A DNA stretch of 64,000 nucleotides from Chitinibacter sp. FCG-7 (GTDB taxonomy: Bacteria > Pseudomonadota > Gammaproteobacteria > Burkholderiales > Chitinibacteraceae), in assembly GCF_040047665.1 (NCBI RefSeq), contig NZ_CP157355.1:558001-622000 (forward strand), given 5' to 3'. Shown piece after piece: positions 1-8,690 of this stretch. The translations under genes were made by a program, and so were the position numbers. The notes under the pieces were generated by a model that saw only the letters and a program-made list of their open reading frames with translations, did not search any database and was not told the origin of the DNA. Position 1 is the stretch's first letter. Each line of letters opens with the position of its first letter.

Positions 1-27
1 GCCCCGCTTTAACCCGGAACAGGCCAA

Positions 28-1368
28 ATGACAGCCGCCGCGCCCCGCTCGCCTAGCGTCACCCAACTGGGAACTCGGCTGGGAACGGGTCTAGCCATGC
101 TCGCCGCGCTGCTGAGCCCGGCCGCCGCGCAGGCCGACGATCTGGATGCCTTGTCGCTGGCCGACCAGACGCCGCAGACCGAAGTTGAGCAGCAGTCATG
201 GCAGTTTTTCACCGAGGGTATGCTCGGCTACATCAATCGCAAAGAAGGCCAGAGCGATATACACCCAAGCCGTATCTCGCTTGATCTAAGCGTGGATTAT
301 CGTTTCAATGCGCAATGGCGCGGCGTGCTGGCCAACCGTCTTGATCTGAACCGGGTTGATCTGAAAGATGGGCAAGGCAGCCAGCACGAGCAGATCAATA
401 CGCTGAAAGAAGCCTATCTCAGCTGGCAAATCCAGCCCGACTGGCTGCTGGACGCCGGGCGCATCAATCAGCGCAATGGCATGGCTTACGCCTATAACCC
501 CAGCGATTTTTTCAAAGCGGGCGCGCTGCGCTCGGTGGTGTCGATCGCCCCGGCCAGCTTGCGGGAAAATCGCCTGGGCAGCGCCATGCTGCGTACCCAG
601 TATTTATGGGAAGGTGGCTCGCTCAGCGCCCTGTACGCGCCGCGTGTTGGCGATGGTATTGGCGATGGCACTAGCAATATTGCCCAAGGCGCAGATAGCG
701 GCAGCTTTGCTCTTGATTTGGCCTCGAGCAACCCAGCAGACCGCTGGCAACTGGCGTGGAGCCAGCGCTGGTTTGACGGTTTTTCGCCGCAATTGATTCT
801 GTTTAAAGAAGCGGGCAGCGCGCCCCGACTGGGGCTCAATGCCAGCTGGCTGGCCAGCGATGCGCTGAGCCTGTATGCCGAATACAGTGGCGCACGCAGC
901 CGCAGCCTCGCACAAAAAGCCCGGCAGATTGGCGGCGACGAGCGCTTTTACTCTCGCCTCTCCAGCGGCGCGACTTACACTTTCCCAGTCAATCTAAGCC
1001 TGACGCTGGAATATCAGTACAATCAAGCCGCGCTGGATAAAACGGGCTGGCAGGCGCTAGGTCAGCAAGGTGCGGCTTACGGGCGCTATCGCTCGCTAGC
1101 GACGCGCGAGCAGGATAATCCCACGCGGCACAATCTGTTTATGCTGGCGAGCTGGAATAATGCGCTGATGCGCAATCTGGATTTAAGCCTGATGCTGCGC
1201 CGGGATCTGGTCGATCACAGCACGCTGCACTGGCTGGAAGCGCGCTACCATTTCAAATGCGCCGATCTGGCGCTGCAATGGCAATCGCAACAGGGCAGCG
1301 CCATCAGCCAGTACGGCGCGGCTGCCGAGCGCAACAGCGTACAGGCGCTGATCAAATACTATTTTTAG
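28..1368 (+). CDS. Predicted outer-membrane beta-barrel protein, family not identified
   Basis: Encodes 446 aa. The N-terminus has a long signal peptide (hydrophobic stretch near residues 20-34, cleavage probably after the AQA around residue 36). The mature part is rich in alternating polar/aromatic strands with tyrosine and tryptophan, and the protein ends in IKYYF, the C-terminal aromatic signature used by the BAM machinery for outer-membrane insertion. These features support a barrel porin or exporter-like protein; no substrate can be assigned. The ATG at 28 is preceded by a weak GGAAC. The kinase gene begins only 9 bp downstream, so the three genes to 3355 may form one unit, perhaps with this protein as a client of the two-component system (inference). 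Confidence 0.7.
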   Translation: MTAAAPRSPSVTQLGTRLGTGLAMLAALLSPAAAQADDLDALSLADQTPQTEVEQQSWQFFTEGMLGYINRKEGQSDIHPSRISLDLSVDYRFNAQWRGVLANRLDLNRVDLKDGQGSQHEQINTLKEAYLSWQIQPDWLLDAGRINQRNGMAYAYNPSDFFKAGALRSVVSIAPASLRENRLGSAMLRTQYLWEGGSLSALYAPRVGDGIGDGTSNIAQGADSGSFALDLASSNPADRWQLAWSQRWFDGFSPQLILFKEAGSAPRLGLNASWLASDALSLYAEYSGARSRSLAQKARQIGGDERFYSRLSSGATYTFPVNLSLTLEYQYNQAALDKTGWQALGQQGAAYGRYRSLATREQDNPTRHNLFMLASWNNALMRNLDLSLMLRRDLVDHSTLHWLEARYHFKCADLALQWQSQQGSAISQYGAAAERNSVQALIKYYF

Positions 1369-1377
1369 GGCTGCAGC

Positions 1378-2496
1378 ATGGCACTTTTTTTCTCGACCAA
1401 GCAGTTTCCCAATTTCAACTGGCAACGCGAAATCGGCCTCTTGTTACTGGTCAATACGATTATTGCTGTTGCGCTCAGTGTAATTGAAGGCGCAACCAGC
1501 TTTGGCCAGAACCTGCTGATTTCGCACTGCATTGGTTTTAGCATCGGCAGCACCAACTGTCTGCTTCACCTGGGCGTGCCCAGCATAGGCTGGAACTGGC
1601 GCTCGATCATGTCGGTGATTCTGGGCGTGCCGCTTGGCTTTACGGTGGCGCACTGGCTAGGCGCGCCCAATGTTTTTACCATGATGCAGCAAAACCCGGA
1701 TCATCAATGGCGCGGGTTTGCCTTTGCGATGATTGTCTCGTTTGTCGCCTGCGCATTTTTTATCGTTTTTTACCGTGCGCTCACCTACAAGCACGAGCTG
1801 GAAAAAGCCAAGCGCCAGCACGCCGAAGCCAGACAAGCCGAAATCAGCGCACAGCTGGCCATGCTGCAAGCACAGATCGAGCCGCATTTTCTGTTTAATA
1901 CGCTGGCCAATGTGCACAGCCTGATTACGCGCGATGCGCCGCTGGCGCAAACCATGCTCGAACACTTGAACGATTACCTGCGCGCCAGCCTGTCGCGCAC
2001 CCGGCAGGCGCAAACCAGCCTGGCTGATGAAATCGAGCTGGTGCGCGCGCTACTGGCCATCAGCCAGATTCGGCTGGGCGCACGGCTCACCTATGAAATC
2101 AATATTTCACCGGCGCTGCTGCACGCCCAGCTGCCACCGCTGCTGCTGCAACCGCTGGTGGAAAACGCGCTGGAACACGGCATTGAGCCAGCAATTGAAG
2201 GTGGGCATATTCTGATTGAGGCACAGCAGCTCGAAGCGGGTGAAGTAAGTGGCAGCGACACACTGCTATTGCGCGTCAGCGATACCGGGCTGGGGCTCAA
2301 TCATGCGGGCAGCGGCAGCAATGGCGTGGGTCTGACCAATGTGCGCGCCCGGCTGCAATCGCTGTACGGCGAGCGCGGCCAGCTACTGCTCAGCAGCCAG
2401 ACGATGTCCAGCGCCAGAGCCGCAAGCCAGTCTGGCCATGGTGTGATTGCCGAATTGCGCTTGCCGCTCAAGCGGCTGGGGCAGGCTTCATCGTAA
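1378..2496 (+). CDS. LytS/AlgZ-type sensor histidine kinase
   Basis: Encodes 372 aa. About four transmembrane segments occupy residues 20-132, followed by a short coiled coil and the internal histidine-kinase region with the motif QIEPHFLFNTLANVHSL; His170 is the predicted phosphorylation site. The C-terminal ATPase domain shows an N-box (LVENALEHGIEPA) and a G-box (GVGLTNVRARLQSLYG). This layout is that of the LytS/YpdA/AlgZ family, which pairs with LytTR-type regulators, and just such a regulator follows at 2585. The signal sensed is unknown; there is no large periplasmic sensor, so membrane or intramembrane sensing is likely. Confidence 0.9.
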   Translation: MALFFSTKQFPNFNWQREIGLLLLVNTIIAVALSVIEGATSFGQNLLISHCIGFSIGSTNCLLHLGVPSIGWNWRSIMSVILGVPLGFTVAHWLGAPNVFTMMQQNPDHQWRGFAFAMIVSFVACAFFIVFYRALTYKHELEKAKRQHAEARQAEISAQLAMLQAQIEPHFLFNTLANVHSLITRDAPLAQTMLEHLNDYLRASLSRTRQAQTSLADEIELVRALLAISQIRLGARLTYEINISPALLHAQLPPLLLQPLVENALEHGIEPAIEGGHILIEAQQLEAGEVSGSDTLLLRVSDTGLGLNHAGSGSNGVGLTNVRARLQSLYGERGQLLLSSQTMSSARAASQSGHGVIAELRLPLKRLGQASS

Positions 2497-2584
2497 AGAT
2501 AGATTCGTCGCTCTGACAGCACCTACAATCAGCACACAATCCATTTTGGTCACGATTTGCATGATTAGCATAGAGAAGCCCCGC

Positions 2585-3355
2585 ATGAGTACCGCCCTGA
2601 TTGCCGATGACGAACCGCTGCTGGCACAAAATCTGGCCGAGCGCCTGGCTGAGCTCTGGCCCGAATTGCAGATTGTGGCCGTCGTGAAAAACGGCCTTGA
2701 AGCCAGCGCCGAGCTCAATCGCCTGCAGCCCGATCTGGCTTTTCTCGATATCCGCATGCCGGGGCTCAATGGCTTGCAGGTGGCTGGCACGCTGCAGCAC
2801 ACCCGCGTGGTGTTTGTCACCGCTTATGACGAATACGCCGTGGCGGCGTTTGAGAACAATGCGATTGATTACCTGCTCAAGCCGGTGAGCGATGCGCGGC
2901 TGGCGCAATGCATTGCCAAGCTGCAACGCAGCCAGGCAGCAGCCAAACCGGCAACGCTGGATCTGCCGCAGTTGCTGCAGCAATTACTGGAAAAACAGGG
3001 GCAAACGCCAGGCCAGCCCGCCGCACCCAGCTACTTAAGCTGGCTGACCACCGGCTTGGGCGACACCACGCGGCTGGTGGCCTGCGATGAAGTGCTGTAT
3101 TTCCAGGCCAACGACAAATACACCGAAATCGTCACCGCCACCGAGCGCCACCTGATCCGCACCTCGCTCAAGGAGCTGCTGCCGCAGCTTAACCCGCAGC
3201 GCTTTGCCCAAATCCACCGTGGCTACATCGTGTGCCTATCCGCCATCGCCCGGATCGACCGCGACCTGCTGGGCCGCCAGCGCATTCACCTGAAAGGCAG
3301 CGCCGAAATCCTGCCGCTGAGCCGCAGCCACGCAGGCCAGTTTAAACAAATGTAG
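2585..3355 (+). CDS. LytTR-family DNA-binding response regulator
   Basis: Encodes 256 aa from the ATG at 2585, chosen because AGAGAAG lies 7 bp upstream and the receiver domain begins at once; the frame is open further upstream but has no homologous-looking sequence. The receiver has the acidic pair Asp8-Asp9, the phosphoacceptor Asp55 in AFLDIRMPG and Lys99 in DYLLKPV. The LytTR DNA-binding domain occupies about residues 155-256 (VLYFQANDKYTEIV, IHRGYIVCLSAI). It is the likely partner of the kinase ending at 2496. The stop codon is TAG, and its last G is the first base of a 49-bp palindromic repeat. Confidence 0.92.
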   Translation: MSTALIADDEPLLAQNLAERLAELWPELQIVAVVKNGLEASAELNRLQPDLAFLDIRMPGLNGLQVAGTLQHTRVVFVTAYDEYAVAAFENNAIDYLLKPVSDARLAQCIAKLQRSQAAAKPATLDLPQLLQQLLEKQGQTPGQPAAPSYLSWLTTGLGDTTRLVACDEVLYFQANDKYTEIVTATERHLIRTSLKELLPQLNPQRFAQIHRGYIVCLSAIARIDRDLLGRQRIHLKGSAEILPLSRSHAGQFKQM

Positions 3356-3403
3356 GGTATAGCCCTGAAAACCAATCTGTATATTACTTACAAGACTATA
3401 CCC
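3355..3403 (+). repeat. 49-bp palindromic repeat, copy 1
   Basis: Begins GGGTATAGCC and ends GACTATACCC, exactly 49 bp. The outer arms pair as GGGTATAG/CTATACCC. It overlaps the last base of the LytTR stop codon, so the 3' end of that mRNA would carry the hairpin. Confidence 0.85.
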
Positions 3404-3417
3404 AAACAAATCCGGTG

Positions 3418-3688
3418 ATGTTCTCAATACCTATTGATCCGAGCCTCGCAGGTGGATCTAGGGCTTGAAACCCCCTCTCGCCCATCGCCGAGGAAGTGGA
3501 GCGAGACAAACAGCATTACCGTTTGGCTCGCGACCGACCGAGGGAAGCCCGGAGGGCCGCAGGCGGGGGCCGCCTTCTTTTGCTCACTTTTCTTGGCGGA
3601 GCAAGAAAAGTGAGTCCCCGTCGCGGATTGCGACTGCAAGAACACCGCGCCGAAGGCGCTAAAAATGATCAACACAAATTGAGAACAT
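3418..3688. mobile_element. MITE-like element with imperfect 22-bp terminal inverted repeats
   Basis: The left end (3418-3439) starts ATGTTCTCAAT and ends TTGATC; the reverse complement of the right end (3667-3688) starts and ends with the same blocks, 18 of 22 positions matching. The 271-bp interior is GC-rich and holds a perfect 13-bp hairpin. Short reading frames inside it are arginine/proline-rich and look non-coding. No transposase is present and no clear target-site duplication is visible. Similar GC-rich, hairpin-bearing repeats are common in betaproteobacterial genomes. The element fills most of the 388-bp gap between the LytTR and OmpR regulators. Confidence 0.6.
3583..3614. repeat. 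Perfect 13-bp hairpin inside the MITE-like element
   Basis: CTCACTTTTCTTG at 3583-3595 pairs with CAAGAAAAGTGAG at 3602-3614 around a 6-nt loop GCGGAG. It may act as a structural or weak terminator-like hairpin; there is no following T-run. Confidence 0.8.
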
Positions 3689-3743
3689 TGCCGCGCCTTG
3701 ACGGTACAATGCGCACATTAACCACTATGTAAGCGGCGAGCTT

Positions 3744-4463
3744 GTGAGCAGCATGATGCAGATTGCAGCACTGGACGATGATCCCCATCAGTTGGATTTG
3801 CTCAGTAGCACCGTGGCGGCAATGGGGCATTCGATCAGCCTGTACAGCACGGCGCACGAGCTGCAACGCCAGCTGCGGCTGCAACAGTTTGATTTGCTGC
3901 TGATCGACTGGGAGCTGCCCGAGCAGAGCGGCATTGACGTGATCAAATGGGTACGCGAAGAGCTGGACAGCGCAATCCCGATCATTATGCTCACGCATCG
4001 CAATAGCGAGCGCGATGTAGTCACCGGGCTATCGGCCGGGGCGGATGACTATATGCAAAAGCCGCTGCGCGTTGAAGAGCTCAAGGCGCGTATCATGGCC
4101 ATTTGCCGCCGCACCCAGCCCAAACCGGCACAGCGCCAGACGCAATTTGGCGGTTTTGCACTCAATCCGGCGCTGAAAACCATCCGCTATCAAGATGAAG
4201 ACATCATCCTCAAAGAGCGCGAATTTGATCTGGCGTTGTGCCTGCTGAGCAATACCGGCCGCGTACTCACCCGCCAGTATCTGATGGAAACCCTGTGGGG
4301 AATGAATAGCGATATTCCCACCCGTACGCTCGATACGCATATTTCCACCCTGCGCAGCAAGCTGCATTTGCGCCCCGAGCGCGGCTTTCGGCTCAGCGCA
4401 GTCTACGGCCACGGCTACCGGCTGGACGAAGTCGGCGACTCTTTTTCGGATTCATCATCGTGA
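3744..4463 (+). CDS. OmpR/PhoB-family response regulator
   Basis: Encodes 239 aa from a GTG at 3744 (ATGs at 3753 and 3756 are alternatives giving 236 or 235 aa). The receiver domain has DDD at residues 11-13, phosphoacceptor Asp55 in LLLIDWELPE and Lys106 in DYMQKPL. A winged-helix domain occupies about residues 132-231, with the typical ILKEREFDLALCLLSN and LDTHISTLRSKL elements. It overlaps the following LysM-FecR gene by 4 bp, and a CHASE2 kinase follows that, so the likely phosphodonor is the kinase at 6164. Predicted targets include the locus itself. Confidence 0.92.
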   Translation: MSSMMQIAALDDDPHQLDLLSSTVAAMGHSISLYSTAHELQRQLRLQQFDLLLIDWELPEQSGIDVIKWVREELDSAIPIIMLTHRNSERDVVTGLSAGADDYMQKPLRVEELKARIMAICRRTQPKPAQRQTQFGGFALNPALKTIRYQDEDIILKEREFDLALCLLSNTGRVLTRQYLMETLWGMNSDIPTRTLDTHISTLRSKLHLRPERGFRLSAVYGHGYRLDEVGDSFSDSSS

Positions 4464-6163
4464 TTAACCTTTGCTTTTCTCAAGCCAGACTGACTACTTT
4501 GCGACACGCCGCGACCCTGCTCGGTACGCTGCTGGTATCGACAACGCCCGCCGCGCTGGCCAGCGAAGACATACATCATTATCCGGTCAAGCCGGGCGAC
4601 AATCTGTACCGCATTGCAGAGCAACTGCTCAATCGCCCGAGCGACTGGCAGGCCGTTGCCAAACTCAATGCCATTAAAAACCCCGATTTTCTGCAGCCGG
4701 GCAGCACGGTCAAAATCCCGCTGCGGCTGATGCGCGGCGTGGCGCAGAGCGCGCAAGTGCTGTATCTGCGCGGCGAGGTCAAAGTGATTGCCGGGCCCGA
4801 CAAGGGCAAAGCGCTGTCGGCCGGACAAACACTGCGCGAAGGCAATGTGATTGCCGCCAGCGCCAATGGCTGGCTGGGGCTGGGTTTGCAGGACGGCAGC
4901 CAGATTTATGTGTCGCCCAATAGCCAGTTCACCTTGCAACGCTTGCGCGATGTGCCGCAGGTCGGCGCGCGCCAGACCGAAGTCAAACTCAAGCAGGGCC
5001 GTGCCGATTTTGCGGTGGAAAAACAGCCCGCCGGTTCGCGATTTGAAGTAACGACGCCGCTGGCCGTCACCGGCGTGCGCGGTACGCGCTTTGGCGTGGC
5101 GCTCAATGCACAGGGCACGCGCACGCTCACCGATCTGCTCAGCGGTGCCGTGGTCTTTAAGGCCGGCGCGGTGAAAACCGGCGCACACACCGAGCTTGCA
5201 GCTGGTCATGGCATTGTGCTTGATCAGGGCCGCCAACCGGCGCTAAAAGCCCTGCCCGACCCGCCGCAGCTCACGCAAGCGCTCAGCCGGATCGAATCGC
5301 TGCCATTTGTACTCCCTTTACAACTCAGCGACTCAAAGGGTGCAGACACAACCAGTACTTTTCTGGCGCAGCTGGAAACCATCAGCCAGCCCGCGCAAAT
5401 CATCTGGCTAGCTAATGAAGCCAAGCCGACACTCAGCGCTGACATTGCCGATGGCAACTATCTGCTGCGTGTCCGCGCCATCAGCAGCGATGGCCTGGCG
5501 GGCAAGGAGTTACTCACCCCGCTCCACATCAAAACCACGCCAGCCGCACCGCTAATCCAGACCCCGGCGCAAGGCGCGCATCTGCCCAGCGGCCAAGTGA
5601 CACTGCTGTGCGCAGGCGATGACGATGCCAAGGGGTATCTATTCCAGATCAGCGGTCAGATTGACTTTGCGGGCAATACCCAGGAAAAAATTATAGAAGG
5701 ATCGCGGTGCCGCTGGGATAGCCAGCTTGATCAGCCGCAGGCCTATTTCTGGCGCGTCGCCACACTGGAAAATATCACCAACGCCCAGCGTGGCCCTTTT
5801 AGCGCACCCACCGTTTTTAACGTGGTTAAAGCGCCAAGCGCACCCGAAGCCAGCGAGAGCTACACCGATCAATTACGCGTGCAATGGGCTGGCGAGCCAG
5901 GCAGCAGCTATCAGCTGCAAATTGCCCACGAGCGCGATTTTGCCGCGCCGATCCTTGATCTGCAGCTCAGCGAGCCGCACACCGCGCTCGACATTCCGCT
6001 GGGCTGCCGTGATTATTTTATCCGCATCAAATCGACCAATCAGTACGGCATGAGCTCGGCGTTTTCCAAAGTGCGGCGGCTCAATACCCCTGCCGTTCTG
6101 TGCAGCAGCAACGGGCTGGGCTTGCGCGACAGTCAGGGGCAAATCATCCGTCTTGCCGATTAA
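4460..6163 (+). CDS. Periplasmic LysM-FecR domain protein
   Basis: Encodes 567 aa from a GTG in the GTGA overlap with the regulator. A signal peptide spans about residues 1-35 (ends ALASED). A LysM domain follows at residues 40-88 (YPVKPGDNLYRIAEQL), which predicts peptidoglycan binding. A FecR domain lies near 115-235 (GEVKVIAGPDKG, VTGVRGTRFGVAL). The C-terminal 330 residues look like fibronectin/Ig-type beta repeats. LysM-FecR proteins commonly sit beside CHASE2-type sensors. Here the gene lies between a response regulator and a CHASE2 kinase, so a role as a wall-associated signal partner is likely (inference). Confidence 0.88.
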   Translation: MINLCFSQARLTTLRHAATLLGTLLVSTTPAALASEDIHHYPVKPGDNLYRIAEQLLNRPSDWQAVAKLNAIKNPDFLQPGSTVKIPLRLMRGVAQSAQVLYLRGEVKVIAGPDKGKALSAGQTLREGNVIAASANGWLGLGLQDGSQIYVSPNSQFTLQRLRDVPQVGARQTEVKLKQGRADFAVEKQPAGSRFEVTTPLAVTGVRGTRFGVALNAQGTRTLTDLLSGAVVFKAGAVKTGAHTELAAGHGIVLDQGRQPALKALPDPPQLTQALSRIESLPFVLPLQLSDSKGADTTSTFLAQLETISQPAQIIWLANEAKPTLSADIADGNYLLRVRAISSDGLAGKELLTPLHIKTTPAAPLIQTPAQGAHLPSGQVTLLCAGDDDAKGYLFQISGQIDFAGNTQEKIIEGSRCRWDSQLDQPQAYFWRVATLENITNAQRGPFSAPTVFNVVKAPSAPEASESYTDQLRVQWAGEPGSSYQLQIAHERDFAAPILDLQLSEPHTALDIPLGCRDYFIRIKSTNQYGMSSAFSKVRRLNTPAVLCSSNGLGLRDSQGQIIRLAD

Positions 6164-8539
6164 ATGCCGGGCCGTTTTGCAGCTTTTAATCGCCCTGCAC
6201 ACAGCTCGCCACACGCGGCGCGCTGGCTGCTGATCGCAGTCAGCCTGCTGCTGGCGCTGGCGCTGGGCTGGATCAACGGGCTGGGGCGGCTGGATCAGTC
6301 GCTGATGGATTCCAGCGCCAGCCGCCAGCAGCGCGCGATTGACCCGGATATTGTGATTATCGCGATTGACGACGCGAGCATTGCCAAGCTGGGGCGCTGG
6401 CCGTGGCCACGGCACTACCACGCAGATCTGCTTGAACGGCTGCAGCACGCACGCGCAGTCGGGCTTGACCTGGTTCTGTCCGAAGCCGATGCACACCATC
6501 CGGCCAATGATCAGGCGCTCTCGCAGGCCATGCGCCAGCACGGGCGCGTAGTGATGCCGGTTTTTCTGGCCAATCAGGGCGGGCTTGGTCAGCTCACCCT
6601 GCCACTGCCCAGCCTGGCCGGCAGCGCAGCTCAACTGGCACACATCAATACCGAGCTTGATCGTGATGGTCTGGTGCGCAGCGTGTATTTGCAGGAAGGC
6701 CACGCCGCCACACCGTGGCCGCATCTGGCGCTCTCCTTGCTGAATGTCGCGGGCGAAGCCCCTGCAAGTCTGCCGGGTCAGGCCCTGAGCAGCGAGCAGC
6801 GCGGCAATTCAAAATTGTGGCTGCGTGATCATGCCTTGCAACTGCCACTGGCTGGCCCGGCGGGCACTTATCCGCGTTACAGCTACGCTGATGTACTGGC
6901 TGGCAAGATTGCTCCGTCGGCCTGGCAAGGCAAATACGTGCTGATTGGTGCCACCGCAGCCGGGCTGGGCGACGCTTACCCGACGGCCATGACTGGCCCG
7001 CAAGCGCTGATGCCCGGCGTTGAGCTGATTGCCAATACGCTGGATACGCTACGCAATCGACACCCGCTGCGCCGCGCGCAAGCCTGGGAGAATGCTGCAT
7101 TCAGCGTTGTCGCCACCGTGCTGGCATTACTGGCTTTGCAGTATTTGCGCCCAAGGCAGGCGCTGCTGGCGATGGTGCTGCTACTGGCGCTGGTGCTGGC
7201 CGCGTGCGAGCTGATGCTCAGCCGCTGGCATATCCAGCTTGCCCCGATGGCCGCCTTGCTGATGGTGATTTTGCTCTATCCGCTCTGGAGCTGGCTACGC
7301 ATGGAAGCGACCTTGCGCTATTTTGCCCAGCAACTCGATCACATTCGCCGCGAAGATCCTTTGCTGGCCAGCTTGCCCCACGAAGGCGCCGGGCTCGATA
7401 TGCTCGACAAGAAAATGGCCGCCTTAAGCCACGCCGTTGAACAATTGGCGCATTTGCGCCGCTTTGTCCGCGATAGCCTGGATCAGCTGGCCGATTGCGT
7501 TCTGGTCTGCGACGCGCAGGGCCGGATTATTCTGGCCAATCTGGCGGCACGGCATGAGCTGGGAGATGGCTTACATGTTAATTTGAATATTGGCTTAGCC
7601 GATGGCAGTGGCCAGCCGCTGCGCGAGCTGCTCGCCAGCCAATTCTTAAGTCAAGGCACAGCAACGCAGCAGAGCACCCAGCCGGATGCGCTGGCGCATA
7701 TTTTTGCTACGCAGGCAACTACGGCCAGAGTTTACGATCAGCGCGGGCGCGAGCTGCTGCTCAAATCGGTGCCACGGCACGATCAGGCAGGCAAGCCAAT
7801 GGGCTGGATTGTCAGCCTGATTGATTTGTCACTGATTCAGGCCGCCCAGCGCCAGCGCGATGAAGCGCTGGACTTTCTGTCACACGATATGCGCTCGCCG
7901 CAATCGGCAATTCTGGCGCTGCTAACCCTGCACCAGAGCGCACACCCCGAGCTCGATGCGGCGCAAACCATGCTGTTTGCGCGCATCCGCAATCATGCAC
8001 AGCGCACTTTGCAGCTGGCCGATGACTTTGTGCAGCTGGCCCGCGCCAGCGCTGCGCCGCTGAACATCGAGCAGATCGACCTGTACGATCTGTTGTGCGA
8101 AACCGTCGATCAATTCTGGGAAAAAGCCCAGCTGGCCGGGATAAATATTAATGCCATCTGCCAGCTGGATAATGACGGACAGGCTATTTATCCGGCAGAT
8201 CGCCAACTGCTGGCGCGGGCACTGGGCAATCTGATCGAGAACGCACTGAAATACGGCCATAGCCCGCGCGGGATAGATTGCTCGATTAGCCGCCAGCACA
8301 GCGGCGACATCGTGCTGGCCGTGCAGGACTACGGAGTCGGGCTTGATCCGGCCCGGCGCGACACGCTGCTGGCGCGCTTTGGTCAGCTGGGCAAAACGCA
8401 AAATGGCGTTGGTCTTGGCCTGGCGCTGGTCCACACCGTGGCCGAGCGCCACCACGGCCAGCTCAGCATCGATGCCCAGCCAGGATCGGGAGCCTGCTTC
8501 TCGCTGGTTCTGCCCGCAGTGATTGACGGTAACGCATAA
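6164..8539 (+). CDS. CHASE2-domain sensor histidine kinase
   Basis: Encodes 791 aa; the ATG follows the stop of the FecR gene directly. One transmembrane segment near residues 21-39 precedes a large extracytoplasmic CHASE2 domain (DIVIIAIDDASIAKLGRWPW). A cluster of membrane segments follows near 305-380, then a PAS-like region and a kinase core. His574 in FLSHDMRSPQSA is the predicted phosphosite. The ATPase N-box is NLIENALKYG and the G-box is GVGLGLALVHTVAERH. The gene is in one unit with the OmpR regulator and LysM-FecR protein, which suggests an envelope-sensing two-component pathway. Confidence 0.9.
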   Translation: MPGRFAAFNRPAHSSPHAARWLLIAVSLLLALALGWINGLGRLDQSLMDSSASRQQRAIDPDIVIIAIDDASIAKLGRWPWPRHYHADLLERLQHARAVGLDLVLSEADAHHPANDQALSQAMRQHGRVVMPVFLANQGGLGQLTLPLPSLAGSAAQLAHINTELDRDGLVRSVYLQEGHAATPWPHLALSLLNVAGEAPASLPGQALSSEQRGNSKLWLRDHALQLPLAGPAGTYPRYSYADVLAGKIAPSAWQGKYVLIGATAAGLGDAYPTAMTGPQALMPGVELIANTLDTLRNRHPLRRAQAWENAAFSVVATVLALLALQYLRPRQALLAMVLLLALVLAACELMLSRWHIQLAPMAALLMVILLYPLWSWLRMEATLRYFAQQLDHIRREDPLLASLPHEGAGLDMLDKKMAALSHAVEQLAHLRRFVRDSLDQLADCVLVCDAQGRIILANLAARHELGDGLHVNLNIGLADGSGQPLRELLASQFLSQGTATQQSTQPDALAHIFATQATTARVYDQRGRELLLKSVPRHDQAGKPMGWIVSLIDLSLIQAAQRQRDEALDFLSHDMRSPQSAILALLTLHQSAHPELDAAQTMLFARIRNHAQRTLQLADDFVQLARASAAPLNIEQIDLYDLLCETVDQFWEKAQLAGININAICQLDNDGQAIYPADRQLLARALGNLIENALKYGHSPRGIDCSISRQHSGDIVLAVQDYGVGLDPARRDTLLARFGQLGKTQNGVGLGLALVHTVAERHHGQLSIDAQPGSGACFSLVLPAVIDGNA

Positions 8540-8548
8540 CTGCAATCT

Positions 8549-8653
8549 GTTAACGATTGTTAACTCGATTGAAGCAAGCTGACTTAGCGTTTAAGATCGG
8601 GAAAAAATACCAAAAACATAAGGCAAGTGATTTATTTCACACTTGATCTTATG
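8549..8653. promoter_or_regulatory. tolC-like leader: double GTTAAC motif and hairpin
   Basis: GTTAAC occurs at 8549-8554 and 8559-8564, a symmetric pair with 4 bp between. Further down, CATAAGgCAAGTG (8617-8629) pairs with CACTTGatCTTATG (8640-8653) as an imperfect long hairpin in front of the TolC-like gene. Operator or leader roles are possible; neither is proven. Confidence 0.45.
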
Positions 8654-8690
8654 GGCAGATAACTCAAAATCACTCGACATGGATAAAGCA

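Noticed and set aside
1..12. Tail of an upstream gene (three codons and TAA)
   Set aside because: Only four triplets are visible, so a gene cannot be supported.
3465..3732. Several arginine- and proline-rich reading frames (for example 3465-3662 and 3496-3732)
   Set aside because: They lie within the MITE-like element, have no ribosome binding sites and biased low-information composition; treated as spurious.
5224..6724. Long antisense reading frames opposite the FecR and CHASE2 genes
   Set aside because: They are mirror frames of strong coding genes and have no recognisable domains.
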